NCBI RefSeq assembly: GCF_004801905.1
Contig: NZ_SSSN01000013.1
Span: forward strand, 1 to 64,000
Length of the DNA stretch: 64,000 nucleotides
Reading direction: 5' to 3'
From: Orlajensenia flava
GTDB lineage: Bacteria; Actinomycetota; Actinomycetes; Actinomycetales; Microbacteriaceae
Positions within the stretch are counted from its first letter, which is position 1. The number at the start of each line of letters is the position of its first letter. This document shows positions 1 to 8,255 of this stretch, piece after piece. The notes beneath the pieces are model-generated. The model did not search any database, was not told the origin of the DNA, and worked only from the letters and a program-made list of their open reading frames with translations. Both the position numbers and the translations under genes were made by a program.

Positions 1-2
1 TG

Positions 3-74
3 TCCGGCTCCGCCACCAACGGGCCAGTCAACGTCCTCCTCGACAACCTCGCCGTCCAAGCTCCTACGTTGTGA
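3..74 (+). CDS. C-terminal end of an unidentified secreted or carbohydrate-binding-like protein (5' partial)
   Basis: An open frame enters from the left edge and stops with TGA at 72-74, giving a 23-residue tail ending in VNVLLDNLAVQAPTL. An ending of the type LLDNLAV resembles the last strand of LamG or carbohydrate-binding domains, which would fit a surface-polysaccharide locus, but so short a piece cannot be assigned. It is followed 40 bp later by a strong hairpin (116-148), which supports this as a true gene end. Confidence 0.4.
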   Translation, partial: SGSATNGPVNVLLDNLAVQAPTL

Positions 75-115
75 ACCGCTCCGTCGCATCGCGAGGGTGA
101 GCACCCCGGAGAGGT

Positions 116-148
116 GAGACGTCACCGTGTCAAACACGGTGACGTCTC
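116..148. terminator. 15-bp perfect hairpin, probable terminator of the upstream gene
   Basis: Arms 116-130 and 134-148 are exactly complementary around a three-base loop (caa). The stem starts about 40 bp after the stop of the truncated first gene. There is no T-run, which is common for actinobacterial terminators. A GTG at 127 lies inside the left arm and opens the longest reading frame of the next gene, but it is an unlikely start for that reason. Confidence 0.65.
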
Positions 149-186
149 CGCGCGCGTTAGCATTCCGAGATAGAGAAGGCGGGGGA

Positions 187-1473
187 GTGATGGACATTCC
201 TCTTCAATCGGTGCTGGCCATCATCACCGCGTTATGCTGCGCTGTCGCAGCATGGTTCGTCTTCCGGTGGGCGCGCCGCGCTCTGGTGGTGATCTGGTGC
301 ATCGCTCTCTTTTTTGTCCCCATCTGGATAGGCGTTCAGGCTGGGATCTTCTTCTCCGTTCTGACTGCCGTGACCCTCATGGGCATAGCAACCTCGTCAC
401 CATCGGCGGTCAAGGTATCGATGATGGATGTCCTCATCGCTGGCTTCGCGTTGCTTATCGGCGTGACATTCGCCCTCGGATGGATCACGTACGGCCATAT
501 GTTGATCGTGGCAGTGGGGTGGCTAGTGCCTTACGTGTGGGGGAGGCTGATCCTGACCAGCGTTCCCGCATCGTGGGTTTACTCCTGTCTCGCTGGGGGT
601 GCCGTCGCGGCAGCGATTCTCGCCATCATCGAGTTCCTGACCGGGGTCAACCTGTTCATCGGTCTGACGGTTCAGAACGAGCTCTACAAAGTCTGGGGGG
701 ATCTGCAGTACCGGAGCGGCCTCCTTCGTGTGGAGGGCGCCTTCGGCCACTCGATCGCTCTGGGAGCGTCCCTCGCCATCTGTGTCGTGTTCGTCGTAGC
801 CGCACCATGGCCGGCGTGGCTTCGGCTCGTTTCCCAACTTCTCGTCATGGTCGCGGTCGGAGTGACGTTCAGCCGGATCGGCATGATCGGACTGGTCCTC
901 ACGATGTGCTTGGCGGCAGCGCTTCTCGCCAGATTCGTTCCGCGCCAGGTGAGAATAGGCAGTATCACCCTGCTTGCGCTCGTCGTCGTCGTCGGGGCTC
1001 CCATCATCGTGGATGTGATGACCGAAGCAGGTCAAGAGGCGGCCGGGAGTGCCGAATACCGAGGTGACCTCCTCCGCCTCATCGGCGACATGGCGCCATT
1101 CGGAATCACTCCTACGTGGAGCGTGCTGCCGAACGGCGAAACTTATTACGGCACATTCCAATCCATCGACAGTGAGTTGGTTCTCACGGGACTCCGGTTC
1201 GGGCTCGTCGCCCTCGGTCTCCTGCTGATCGGGTTGGGGATCGCTGCCGTCTCTCTTATCCGCGGCAAGGCTACGCCGGCTTCGGTTGCCTTGGTGGCGC
1301 AGATCCCGGCTTTCGCAACCGTTGCCCTGATAACGCAGTATGCGAGCCTGGTCTGGTTCGTCGCAGGCTTGGCCGTGGCCTCGTATACCCTTTTGCCGAG
1401 AGCCGGGGCATCCCCTCGGATCGAAGTCGACCTGAGGGTCAGGTCCGTAGCAGAGCGAGCACTTCTGAGATGA
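187..1473 (+). CDS. Wzy-like polysaccharide polymerase / O-antigen ligase-family membrane protein
   Basis: The protein of about 428 residues is mostly hydrophobic, with roughly ten predicted membrane segments and a larger extracytoplasmic loop around residues 280-340 containing YGTFQSIDSELVLTGLRFG, typical of O-antigen ligase/polymerase proteins. Its likely role is joining undecaprenyl-linked repeat units outside the membrane. I chose GTG 187 (or ATG 190) because AGAAGG lies 7 bases upstream and the longer frame from 127 begins inside a terminator stem. It overlaps the next gene by 4 bp (ATGA), indicating one operon with the chain-length regulator. This family diverges quickly, so polymerase versus ligase cannot be separated from sequence alone. 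Confidence 0.75.
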   Translation: MMDIPLQSVLAIITALCCAVAAWFVFRWARRALVVIWCIALFFVPIWIGVQAGIFFSVLTAVTLMGIATSSPSAVKVSMMDVLIAGFALLIGVTFALGWITYGHMLIVAVGWLVPYVWGRLILTSVPASWVYSCLAGGAVAAAILAIIEFLTGVNLFIGLTVQNELYKVWGDLQYRSGLLRVEGAFGHSIALGASLAICVVFVVAAPWPAWLRLVSQLLVMVAVGVTFSRIGMIGLVLTMCLAAALLARFVPRQVRIGSITLLALVVVVGAPIIVDVMTEAGQEAAGSAEYRGDLLRLIGDMAPFGITPTWSVLPNGETYYGTFQSIDSELVLTGLRFGLVALGLLLIGLGIAAVSLIRGKATPASVALVAQIPAFATVALITQYASLVWFVAGLAVASYTLLPRAGASPRIEVDLRVRSVAERALLR

Positions 1474-3137
1474 GTAACACAGTCCTAGGACCGACGCGGA
1501 TCTTCGGCGTGCTGCGAAGGCGCTGGTACGTGCTCGTGCTGGCTGCGATTCTTGGTGGCGCCGGCGCATTCGCTCTGGCCGCAACGGTGGCCCCGATCTA
1601 TCAGTCGTCCACGTCGTTGTTCTTCTCGCTACGCACGGGCGCGAGCGGGTCGGATATCAACCAGGGTTCGACCTACACCCAGAATCAGATGCTTTCCTTC
1701 GCGGCTCTCGCGACGTCGTCAGCAGTGCTCGACCCGGTGGCCGACGAATTGGACGGTGCCATGACACGGCAGGACCTGGGCCGCGCCGTCTCCGTCACCA
1801 TCCCTCAGAACACGGTGATTCTCGACATCCGCGTGGACTCCACCGACCGCAAGCTGTCCTCGAGGGCAGCGAACTTGACGGCGACGAGCCTTGTCGCGCA
1901 AGTCGCGGAAGTCTCTCCTTCGGACGCCGACGGTCAGTCCACAGTGTCGGCACAGGTCATCGATCCGGCTGAACCCGCGAAATACCAGAGCTCGCCCAAC
2001 AAGCAGCAGGACGCTTTGCTCGGCGCTCTACTAGGTCTCGTGCTGTCTTCGGTGATCTTGGTCCTCTCAAACGCTCTGGACACGAGAGTGCGGTCCGCGG
2101 CTGCGCTGGCCTCTGTGACCGATCTTCCGCTCCTCGGTGTCTCGGAACGAACGCCTGACGGCGGAGATAGTCGACCCGTCGTCCTCAAAGCACCGAATGG
2201 CCCACCCGCCGAGCGCTTCCGCCAGATCCGGTCGGGCCTTCGGTTTTCTTCGGCGAGTCACGAGATTCGGAGCGTTGTGGTGACGTCGACACTCCCCGGC
2301 GAGGGAAAGACGACCGTTTCGGCGAACTTGGCGCTCGTGTTGGCGGAAGCTCAGCAGCGTGTTCTGCTCATCGATGCCGACCTTCGGCGCCCGTCGGTCG
2401 CCCAGTATTTCGGCTTCGAAGGCGCAGTCGGACTGACGTCCGTTCTAGTCGGGTCGGCGACGTTCAATGACGTGCGGCAGACTGTGGGGACGTCGACGCT
2501 CGATATTCTCGCGGCGGGCGAGATCCCGCCGAATCCCGCGGAGTTGCTCGCATCATCACGGATGCGAGCGCTGATAGCAGAAGCGGAGGAGGAGTACGAC
2601 CTCGTCATCGTTGACACCGCGCCGGTTGGGTCCGTGGCGGACGCGACAGCTCTTGTGCCGTTCACCGATTCCGCGGTCATCGTCGTGGATGCGACCAGAG
2701 TCCGAAGCCCCCAGCTGCGCCAGACGATTGACGACCTCACCCTGTCCGGAGCCCACATCGCCGGCGTCGTCCTGAACAAGGTGAAGGCCGCCAGTCGGCT
2801 CGGCGACTACTACTCTTCGCACACGTCCGACGACGAGACAGGGACGAACCAAGGAAAGACCAAGCGGTGGCCCCGGAACTCGCCGTCAACCCAGGCCTCT
2901 GCTGGCTCGGATTCAGCCAATCTACAAACCGAGACCCATCAGCAAGACCCCGCCGGGCGACCGCCGGAAATCGAAGAGGATACCGAGCGGCCGTTGCAGG
3001 ATGCACGGGCCCGTGCCCGCAGCGATGCGGCCAAGAAGGCCGCGCAAACTCGAGCAGCCAAGAAGGCAGCGGCCACGGCATCAGCGAATTCTGAAACCAT
3101 ACGCACTAGGGCGCCGTTCGTCGATGACGTGGACTGA
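1470..3137 (+). CDS. Wzz-BY-kinase fusion: polysaccharide chain-length regulator with tyrosine autokinase domain
   Basis: The 555-residue protein begins with a Wzz-type domain: one membrane helix near 20-42 and a second at about 182-201. A CpsD/CapB-like kinase follows, with Walker A STLPGEGKTT (273-282), Walker A' LLIDADLRRP (about 298-307) and Walker B LVIVDTAP (378-385). Such proteins control the length and export of polysaccharide by cycles of autophosphorylation. The tail beyond residue 450 is long, hydrophilic and rich in Ala, Lys and Arg, and lacks the dense tyrosine cluster of classical BY-kinases; only YY at 447-448 is near the end of the kinase fold. The gene overlaps both neighbours, so it is translated within the same operon. 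Confidence 0.88.
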   Translation: MSNTVLGPTRIFGVLRRRWYVLVLAAILGGAGAFALAATVAPIYQSSTSLFFSLRTGASGSDINQGSTYTQNQMLSFAALATSSAVLDPVADELDGAMTRQDLGRAVSVTIPQNTVILDIRVDSTDRKLSSRAANLTATSLVAQVAEVSPSDADGQSTVSAQVIDPAEPAKYQSSPNKQQDALLGALLGLVLSSVILVLSNALDTRVRSAAALASVTDLPLLGVSERTPDGGDSRPVVLKAPNGPPAERFRQIRSGLRFSSASHEIRSVVVTSTLPGEGKTTVSANLALVLAEAQQRVLLIDADLRRPSVAQYFGFEGAVGLTSVLVGSATFNDVRQTVGTSTLDILAAGEIPPNPAELLASSRMRALIAEAEEEYDLVIVDTAPVGSVADATALVPFTDSAVIVVDATRVRSPQLRQTIDDLTLSGAHIAGVVLNKVKAASRLGDYYSSHTSDDETGTNQGKTKRWPRNSPSTQASAGSDSANLQTETHQQDPAGRPPEIEEDTERPLQDARARARSDAAKKAAQTRAAKKAAATASANSETIRTRAPFVDDVD

Positions 3138-4011
3138 GATTTCACGACTTCTTGTCGGCCCTTCACTGGTCGCCGTCACGAAGGAGCATCACGGACTCGG
3201 CAATCGGGTCCGCGTGGTCCTCGGCGCCCATGCGTTGGCGGACTCGGAGCGCCGACGGTTCTACTTCACGTGGCCCGTCGGCCGGAGCTTCGGAGCACGT
3301 CTGGACGAACTCTGGACGCTACCCACCCGTCTCATTGCTCCGATCGTCTCCAAGACCCTCTCGCTTCGCTATCCATACCGGGACTCTAGCCTTCGATGGC
3401 TCGACGATCGCGTCCGCTCCGAACGAGTCCTGCAGATCAGAACACCCCATGCTCTGGATGTTGGTACCGGGGTGGATAGCTGGCAGGATCGACTGAGAGC
3501 TCTGACGCCCACAGATGAGATACGGGATGTCATCCTCCGTACATTCGCCGAAGAACTCGGTGGAGGTGCGTACGTTGGAGTCATGGTTCGGGCGCACCCC
3601 GTGTCCCATGCGGCGACCCTGGAGCGTTCACCGATCGGATGGTTCGTCGAACGGATGAGAGCCATACGCCGCATCTGGCCGGACATGAAGTTCTTCGTCT
3701 CCGCCGATACTCCTGACGCGTTCGACGCGTTGAAAACGGAATTTCCCGACATATGCGGCAGACGCGAAAAGGGACTTTACAACTCGGCCGACGCACTTCG
3801 TGCCGCGGTCGTCGACCTCTACCTGCTCGGCTCATCCACGCATCTGCTCGGCGCCCACTACTCGAGTTTCCCGGAGATGGCTCAGGCCCTGGGCGGTCCG
3901 AAGCTTGATCTGGAGACTTCCGTCAACGCCAGGTCGGCACTACTCGAGTCGTCCACGCTTTCGATCGTCATCAACCCGCTTCGTCCGTTCGAGCGCGGCG
4001 TAGCCTCGTGA
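3124..4011 (+). CDS. putative glycosyltransferase, fucosyltransferase-like
   Basis: This is a 295-residue soluble protein. The C-terminal half contains FFVSADTPDAFDALKTEFP and, later, DLYLLGSSTHLLGAHYSSFPEMA, a pattern seen in NodZ/O-fucosyltransferase-like GT-B enzymes, where a serine-rich stretch near the end binds the nucleotide sugar. ATG 3124 gives a 14-bp overlap with the kinase gene and places the conserved region at the usual distance; a longer frame from 3001 would lie within the kinase tail and is unlikely. The protein sits between chain-length control and flippase genes, so transfer of a sugar to the repeat unit is the natural role. The family call is by motif only, and donor and acceptor are unknown. 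Confidence 0.55.
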   Translation: MTWTEISRLLVGPSLVAVTKEHHGLGNRVRVVLGAHALADSERRRFYFTWPVGRSFGARLDELWTLPTRLIAPIVSKTLSLRYPYRDSSLRWLDDRVRSERVLQIRTPHALDVGTGVDSWQDRLRALTPTDEIRDVILRTFAEELGGGAYVGVMVRAHPVSHAATLERSPIGWFVERMRAIRRIWPDMKFFVSADTPDAFDALKTEFPDICGRREKGLYNSADALRAAVVDLYLLGSSTHLLGAHYSSFPEMAQALGGPKLDLETSVNARSALLESSTLSIVINPLRPFERGVAS

Positions 4012-5543
4012 CCGATACGTCGAGTACCGATCCCGCGCCGGATGGCCTGGGCCGTCGGGCCGTGCGTGGTGCGACGGTGACCGTAGCGGGTCAGGTAGCC
4101 CGCGTTCTGGTTCAACTTCTGTCCGTTGTCATATTGGCGCGGCTCCTGAACCCGGAGGCTTACGGCCAGTTTGCGATGGTGATGACGGTCGCCGGTATTG
4201 CAGAGGTGTTCCGCGACTTCGGTCTAACTCAAGCGGCCGTCCAGGCGAAGACGCTCAGTGTGGACCAACGAAATGCACTGTTCTGGATAAACACAGGAAT
4301 CGGCGCTGTCCTCGCTGTCGCAGTGTTCTTCTCATCGTGGCCCGTCTCCGCGTTCTTTGTAGAGCCGGACGTCCGTCCACTCATCCAGTTCTCTGCGGTC
4401 GCATTTGTGCTGAATGGGGTCGCAACGCAGTTTCGCGCGGGGCTGACGAGGTCCCTTCGATTCACCGCACTCGCCACTACCGATGTGTCGTCGACGGTCA
4501 TCGGGTTGGGGACAGGCGTGGCGTTCGCTGTCGGTGGCTTCGGCGCTTGGTCGCTCGTGATCCAGTTTCTTACCCAATCGCTCGTCGTGCTGGTGTCTGT
4601 TGTTGCCTTCGCGCACTGGGTCCCGCGATGGCCCAAGCGCGGTACTGATGTTCGCGCCTTCACCCGATTCGGGTCCCACATGGTCGCCACGCAGATCGTG
4701 ACGTACATGGGCAATAACATCGACTCGATCACCATTGGCGCTCGGTTCGGTGCGGTTCCACTCGGCGTTTACAACCGCGCGTACCAGCTCGTGATGAACA
4801 CGGCCAACCAGATGAGGGCACCCATCACCAACGTCGCCATCCCCATTCTCGCTCGCCTGCAGGACTCCCCGGTGCGCTACTGGGAGTTCGCGCGAGTCGG
4901 TCAGATCGCGCTCGGTTACACCATCGTCGCAGTCCTCGGTTGGGTCGTCGGGGCCGCGCAACCGCTGACCGCCATCCTGTTAGGGGCGAAATGGCTCGAG
5001 TCTGCGCCCATCCTCAGCCTGCTCGCAGCCGCAGCTGCTCTGCAGACGCTCGGATATTTCGGGTACTGGGTTTACGTCTCGAAAGGGATCACCGGTGCTC
5101 TCTTCGGGTACAACTTGATCAGCGTCGCCATCAAGGTGCTCGCGATCGTCGTGGGCTCGCAATGGGGCGTCAACGGTGTCGCCGTCGGATATCTCCTTGC
5201 AGCAGCCGCCTCCTGGCCCTTGTCACTCATGTGGATCGCTCGCGCGATCGACGGCGTACCCATTGCGGTCTTCACCTGGGGATTCATTCGCATGTCCGTG
5301 ATGGCTGGAGTGGGTGCAGGCGCCTCCTTCGCCGCTTCCGATCTTGCGCAACCCCTCGGAAGCTGGCCGGCAGCTCTATGTGCGATCCTCGCAACGTTAA
5401 CCTGCTACGTGGTGGGTTTCATTGGCTTCCGTCCCGTACGACGAGATCTGCGAGACGTCTGGTTCGCCATTTCGCTGCTGCATCCGCGTCCCGATGCACC
5501 CCGAACGCGGGGGCCGAGGAAATCCTCTGATCGGCATACTTGA
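4008..5543 (+). CDS. Wzx-type oligosaccharide flippase
   Basis: The 511-residue protein has about 12-14 membrane segments and belongs to the polysaccharide transporter (PST/MOP) superfamily. The early segment RVLVQLLSVVILARLLNPEAYGQFAMVMTVAG contains the ARLLxPExYG signature of Wzx/RfbX flippases. It would move undecaprenyl-diphosphate-linked repeat units to the outer face of the membrane for the Wzy-like protein. The GTG start at 4008 shares GTGA with the stop of the preceding gene. About 78 bp follow before the cytidylyltransferase gene, with no clear terminator. Confidence 0.9.
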   Translation: MTDTSSTDPAPDGLGRRAVRGATVTVAGQVARVLVQLLSVVILARLLNPEAYGQFAMVMTVAGIAEVFRDFGLTQAAVQAKTLSVDQRNALFWINTGIGAVLAVAVFFSSWPVSAFFVEPDVRPLIQFSAVAFVLNGVATQFRAGLTRSLRFTALATTDVSSTVIGLGTGVAFAVGGFGAWSLVIQFLTQSLVVLVSVVAFAHWVPRWPKRGTDVRAFTRFGSHMVATQIVTYMGNNIDSITIGARFGAVPLGVYNRAYQLVMNTANQMRAPITNVAIPILARLQDSPVRYWEFARVGQIALGYTIVAVLGWVVGAAQPLTAILLGAKWLESAPILSLLAAAAALQTLGYFGYWVYVSKGITGALFGYNLISVAIKVLAIVVGSQWGVNGVAVGYLLAAAASWPLSLMWIARAIDGVPIAVFTWGFIRMSVMAGVGAGASFAASDLAQPLGSWPAALCAILATLTCYVVGFIGFRPVRRDLRDVWFAISLLHPRPDAPRTRGPRKSSDRHT

Positions 5544-5621
5544 AGTCAGCCCGGTTCGTCAATGGCCCTGTTTCCGACAAACTGCTGGAGAACTTCGGGT
5601 TGAAGGGATGGACGGGACGAG

Positions 5622-6044
5622 ATGATCTTCGGGTACACGACTGGCGTGTTCGACATGTTCCACGTGGGGCACCTCCGGCTGCTTGAGCGCGCAAAGGCGG
5701 AGTGCGATCAACTCATCGTCGGAATAACCACTGACGAGCTATCGATGTCGGTGAAAGGCAGGTCGCCGATCGTTCCGTTTGCAGAGCGTCGGCAGATCGT
5801 CTCCGCTATACGATGCGTCGATTTGACTGTTCCTCAGGCAACGATGGACAAAATGGCTGCGTGGGAGGCTCTGCGCTTCGACCGCATGTTCGTGGGAGAT
5901 GATTGGCGCGGGACAGATCGGTGGAACTCGATCGAGTTGCAATTCTCGGAAGTTGGTGTCGCGGTGATCTACTTCCCTTACACTCCCACGACCTCGAGCT
6001 CCGAGCTCCGAGCCGCACTGAACAGGGTCCATGGTGAGCACTGA
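5622..6044 (+). CDS. tagD: glycerol-3-phosphate cytidylyltransferase (TagD-like)
   Basis: The enzyme couples glycerol 3-phosphate and CTP to give CDP-glycerol. The 140-residue length fits TagD. The cytidylyltransferase signature GVFDMFHVGH is at residues 8-17 with HVGH at 14-17, and the second substrate motif appears as TPTTSSSEL near 126-134. The product feeds the glycerophosphotransferase encoded 12 bp downstream. Together the pair indicates glycerol phosphate in the wall polymer or as a decoration on the polysaccharide. It could instead use ribitol phosphate or another alcohol phosphate, but the length and motif favour the glycerol enzyme. Confidence 0.88.
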   Translation: MIFGYTTGVFDMFHVGHLRLLERAKAECDQLIVGITTDELSMSVKGRSPIVPFAERRQIVSAIRCVDLTVPQATMDKMAAWEALRFDRMFVGDDWRGTDRWNSIELQFSEVGVAVIYFPYTPTTSSSELRAALNRVHGEH

Positions 6045-6056
6045 GAACGGGTCGCT

Positions 6057-7250
6057 GTGAGCAGGAACGTGGCAACCCGCATCATCCGCGTCGCACAGCG
6101 AGCGATCATGCGAGCGGCTCTCGTCGTGCTGCCTCGGCGACCATACGTCGTCGTTCACGGGTTTCCCACTGCCGAAGGAAATGCCGTCGAGATGTTGAGG
6201 GGGTTGGCTGATCGGTATCCGCGTCGTATCTTCTGGCTCGTCAGCCGGATCGAAGAGGGCCGGTCGATCGCCGCAGCGTCCGCATTGAACCTGGACCGGA
6301 TCACTCTTGTCAGGCACCGATCGATGGCGGCGATGTGGAGATTTGCGACGGCGGAAGTCGTCATGTTCACGCATGGGCTGTATGGAAATCCGCGACCACC
6401 ACGGCACAAGACATTTGTCAATCTGTGGCACGGCGGAGGGCTCAAGGCGTCGATTATGACGGACGCGCGGGGCCGACCAGCCATCCACTCTGACTTCCTC
6501 GTCGCGAGCAGCGCTCAGTTCGGTTCACAGCTCGCTCGCCAATGCCACCTCCCGCCCGAGGGACTCCTGCTCACAGGTAATCCGCGTATCGATCAGTTCG
6601 CCCGCTCTTCGAGCGAGCACTTACGGCGACTCGGTGTGTCGACGGATCGGCCGATAGTCGTCTGGATGCCGACCTTCCGCAAGAATACTGGTCGCGGCCT
6701 CACAGCTGGGTGGTCGGAGTCTCATGATGACGGCCATGGCGTTAATGACGCGGCCGAGCACGCCGTCGAAATTCTCACACGCGCCGGGTTGACCGTCATC
6801 GTCAAACCCCATCCGGTGGACGCCGACAGCCGGAACATTCGGGGGGCTATCATCGTGACCAACGACGACCTGCTCAGGGCAGGGGTTCAACTCTACGAGT
6901 TGATCGGCGCCTCCGATGCCCTTCTCACGGACTATTCGAGTGTTTGGATCGACTTTCTCGCCCTTGATCGTCCCATCGGCTTTATCGTTCCTGACGAGGC
7001 ACAGTACGCGGCAGGGCGCGGGTTCAGCACCGTCGACGTCCTGGACTGGTTGCCTGGTCCCCGCCTGGAGGCCGACAGCGACTACGAGGCTTTCGCCCTA
7101 GACGTGACGGCCGGGGGAAACGACCAGCGCGAGCGTCGAGCCGCGGTGGCACTGCACATCGGAAGCACGGCGATCCCGCATGTGTCGGCTGCCGTCCTAA
7201 CAGCTCTAGATCAGCGCGGAGTGTTCCGGCCGCCGATAGGGAGGCCGTGA
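6057..7250 (+). CDS. CDP-glycerol glycerophosphotransferase-like protein (TagB/TagF family)
   Basis: The 397-residue protein carries the family hallmarks: FVNLWHGGGLKASIM (about 120-134), a TGNPRIDQF segment, VIVKPHPVDAD (about 255-265), and the C-terminal LLTDYSSVWIDFLAL with FIVPD, which form the CDP-glycerol binding half of the GT-B fold. It transfers glycerol phosphate from CDP-glycerol to a lipid-linked acceptor at the membrane surface. The length fits the single catalytic domain of TagB-like primases rather than a long TagF polymerase, so it could add one unit or a few. It starts with GTG and is followed by a convergent gene 21 bp away. Confidence 0.85.
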   Translation: MSRNVATRIIRVAQRAIMRAALVVLPRRPYVVVHGFPTAEGNAVEMLRGLADRYPRRIFWLVSRIEEGRSIAAASALNLDRITLVRHRSMAAMWRFATAEVVMFTHGLYGNPRPPRHKTFVNLWHGGGLKASIMTDARGRPAIHSDFLVASSAQFGSQLARQCHLPPEGLLLTGNPRIDQFARSSSEHLRRLGVSTDRPIVVWMPTFRKNTGRGLTAGWSESHDDGHGVNDAAEHAVEILTRAGLTVIVKPHPVDADSRNIRGAIIVTNDDLLRAGVQLYELIGASDALLTDYSSVWIDFLALDRPIGFIVPDEAQYAAGRGFSTVDVLDWLPGPRLEADSDYEAFALDVTAGGNDQRERRAAVALHIGSTAIPHVSAAVLTALDQRGVFRPPIGRP

Positions 7251-7271
7251 GAAACGTCGTCAGCGTTGCTG

Positions 7272-8255
7272 TCATGGCCGACGACGGCGTATCGAGTACT
7301 CCTGGTGAAGGTGACCGAGCGACCCGGACAGCAGCCCTGCGCCGCGGGCGATCAATTTGGCGCCGAGCGCCCGATGACGGAGACTCCCGAGCATGACCCC
7401 CAGGGTGAAGGCCGATACTCCGACGGTCATTCTTCCGATCCCGCCCGCGCTGCACTGTAGGCGCACACGCAGCCCGCTCCGCGAGGGTCGAGCTAAACGG
7501 GTGTTGATCGCTGCCTGAACGCTACCTGTTCGAAATGCACGAACGAGGAACCACCTTCGGGTCATTCTCTCCGCAGCGGTGTGATCAATGACCAGTGCTT
7601 CGTCGCACCATAAAATGAGGCCCCCCGCTGCGGAGAGTTGGGCGGTGAAGAGGGCGTCCTCTCCGCCACTTAGGCCGAATCTCTCATCGAAGCGAAGTTC
7701 ACGACGTCGGATGCTGGCGAGGTCCAAGAGAAGATTGTTCGTTGCCGCGGCTCTCATCGGTTGCCCGGTGAGGCGCTCAGGACGCTCGAAGGCTCGCGCT
7801 GCGGTAAGCCAAGCATTCCGCTCGACCGGAAATACGGAGACGACCTTTCCCGCCACGGCATCAGGTTGGCCAACAGTCCAAAACCCGACAAGTTCCTCGA
7901 GCCACCGATGTGTCGGTTCTTCGTCGTCATCCACGAAGATCAACAGACGAGACGAGGCCGCTTCATCTAGGGCTCGATTTCGAACAGCCGCGACACCGGG
8001 TGTTGGCTCGACCACATAACCCACGGTCGGTTGCAGGCGGGCGACGGCTTCCCGTGCCCCTCCAGCGGGATCATTGTCGATGACCAGCACATCGATATCG
8101 AGGGCCAGCTGGACGAAATCTCGCTCGAACACCGACTGACTTAAAATAGCAGCGAGAACCCTGCTTAGTTGAGCCGGGCGGCGGAAAGTGGGTACCGCGA
8201 CGGTCACTCGGATCGGAGTCGAGGCGACTGCTTCAGAGCCAGGTTCTTCAACCAC
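7272..8255 (-). CDS. family 2 glycosyltransferase (GT-A fold)
   Basis: An N-terminal RVTVAVPTFRRP strand, VLVIDNDP and the metal-binding acidic motif LLIFVDDDEEP (aspartates at about 109-111) identify a GT2 inverting transferase. The later WLEELVGFW and SGGEDALFTAQL fit the acceptor side of the domain. I chose GTG 8255: it overlaps the upstream gene's stop by 8 bp and has GGTGGGGG close upstream, while the longer frame to 8342 would overlap by 95 bp and add residues with no family match. The product is about 327 residues. The C-terminal part has hydrophobic stretches that may touch the membrane. Sugar specificity is unknown. It forms a two-gene leftward unit with the GT4 gene at 8248-9297. 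Confidence 0.85.
   Translation of the reverse strand: MVEEPGSEAVASTPIRVTVAVPTFRRPAQLSRVLAAILSQSVFERDFVQLALDIDVLVIDNDPAGGAREAVARLQPTVGYVVEPTPGVAAVRNRALDEAASSRLLIFVDDDEEPTHRWLEELVGFWTVGQPDAVAGKVVSVFPVERNAWLTAARAFERPERLTGQPMRAAATNNLLLDLASIRRRELRFDERFGLSGGEDALFTAQLSAAGGLILWCDEALVIDHTAAERMTRRWFLVRAFRTGSVQAAINTRLARPSRSGLRVRLQCSAGGIGRMTVGVSAFTLGVMLGSLRHRALGAKLIARGAGLLSGSLGHLHQEYSIRRRRP

Noticed and set aside
523-1584. 353-codon minus-strand frame opposite the Wzy-like gene
   Set aside because: Antisense to a well-supported membrane protein, no ribosome site and no recognisable domain.
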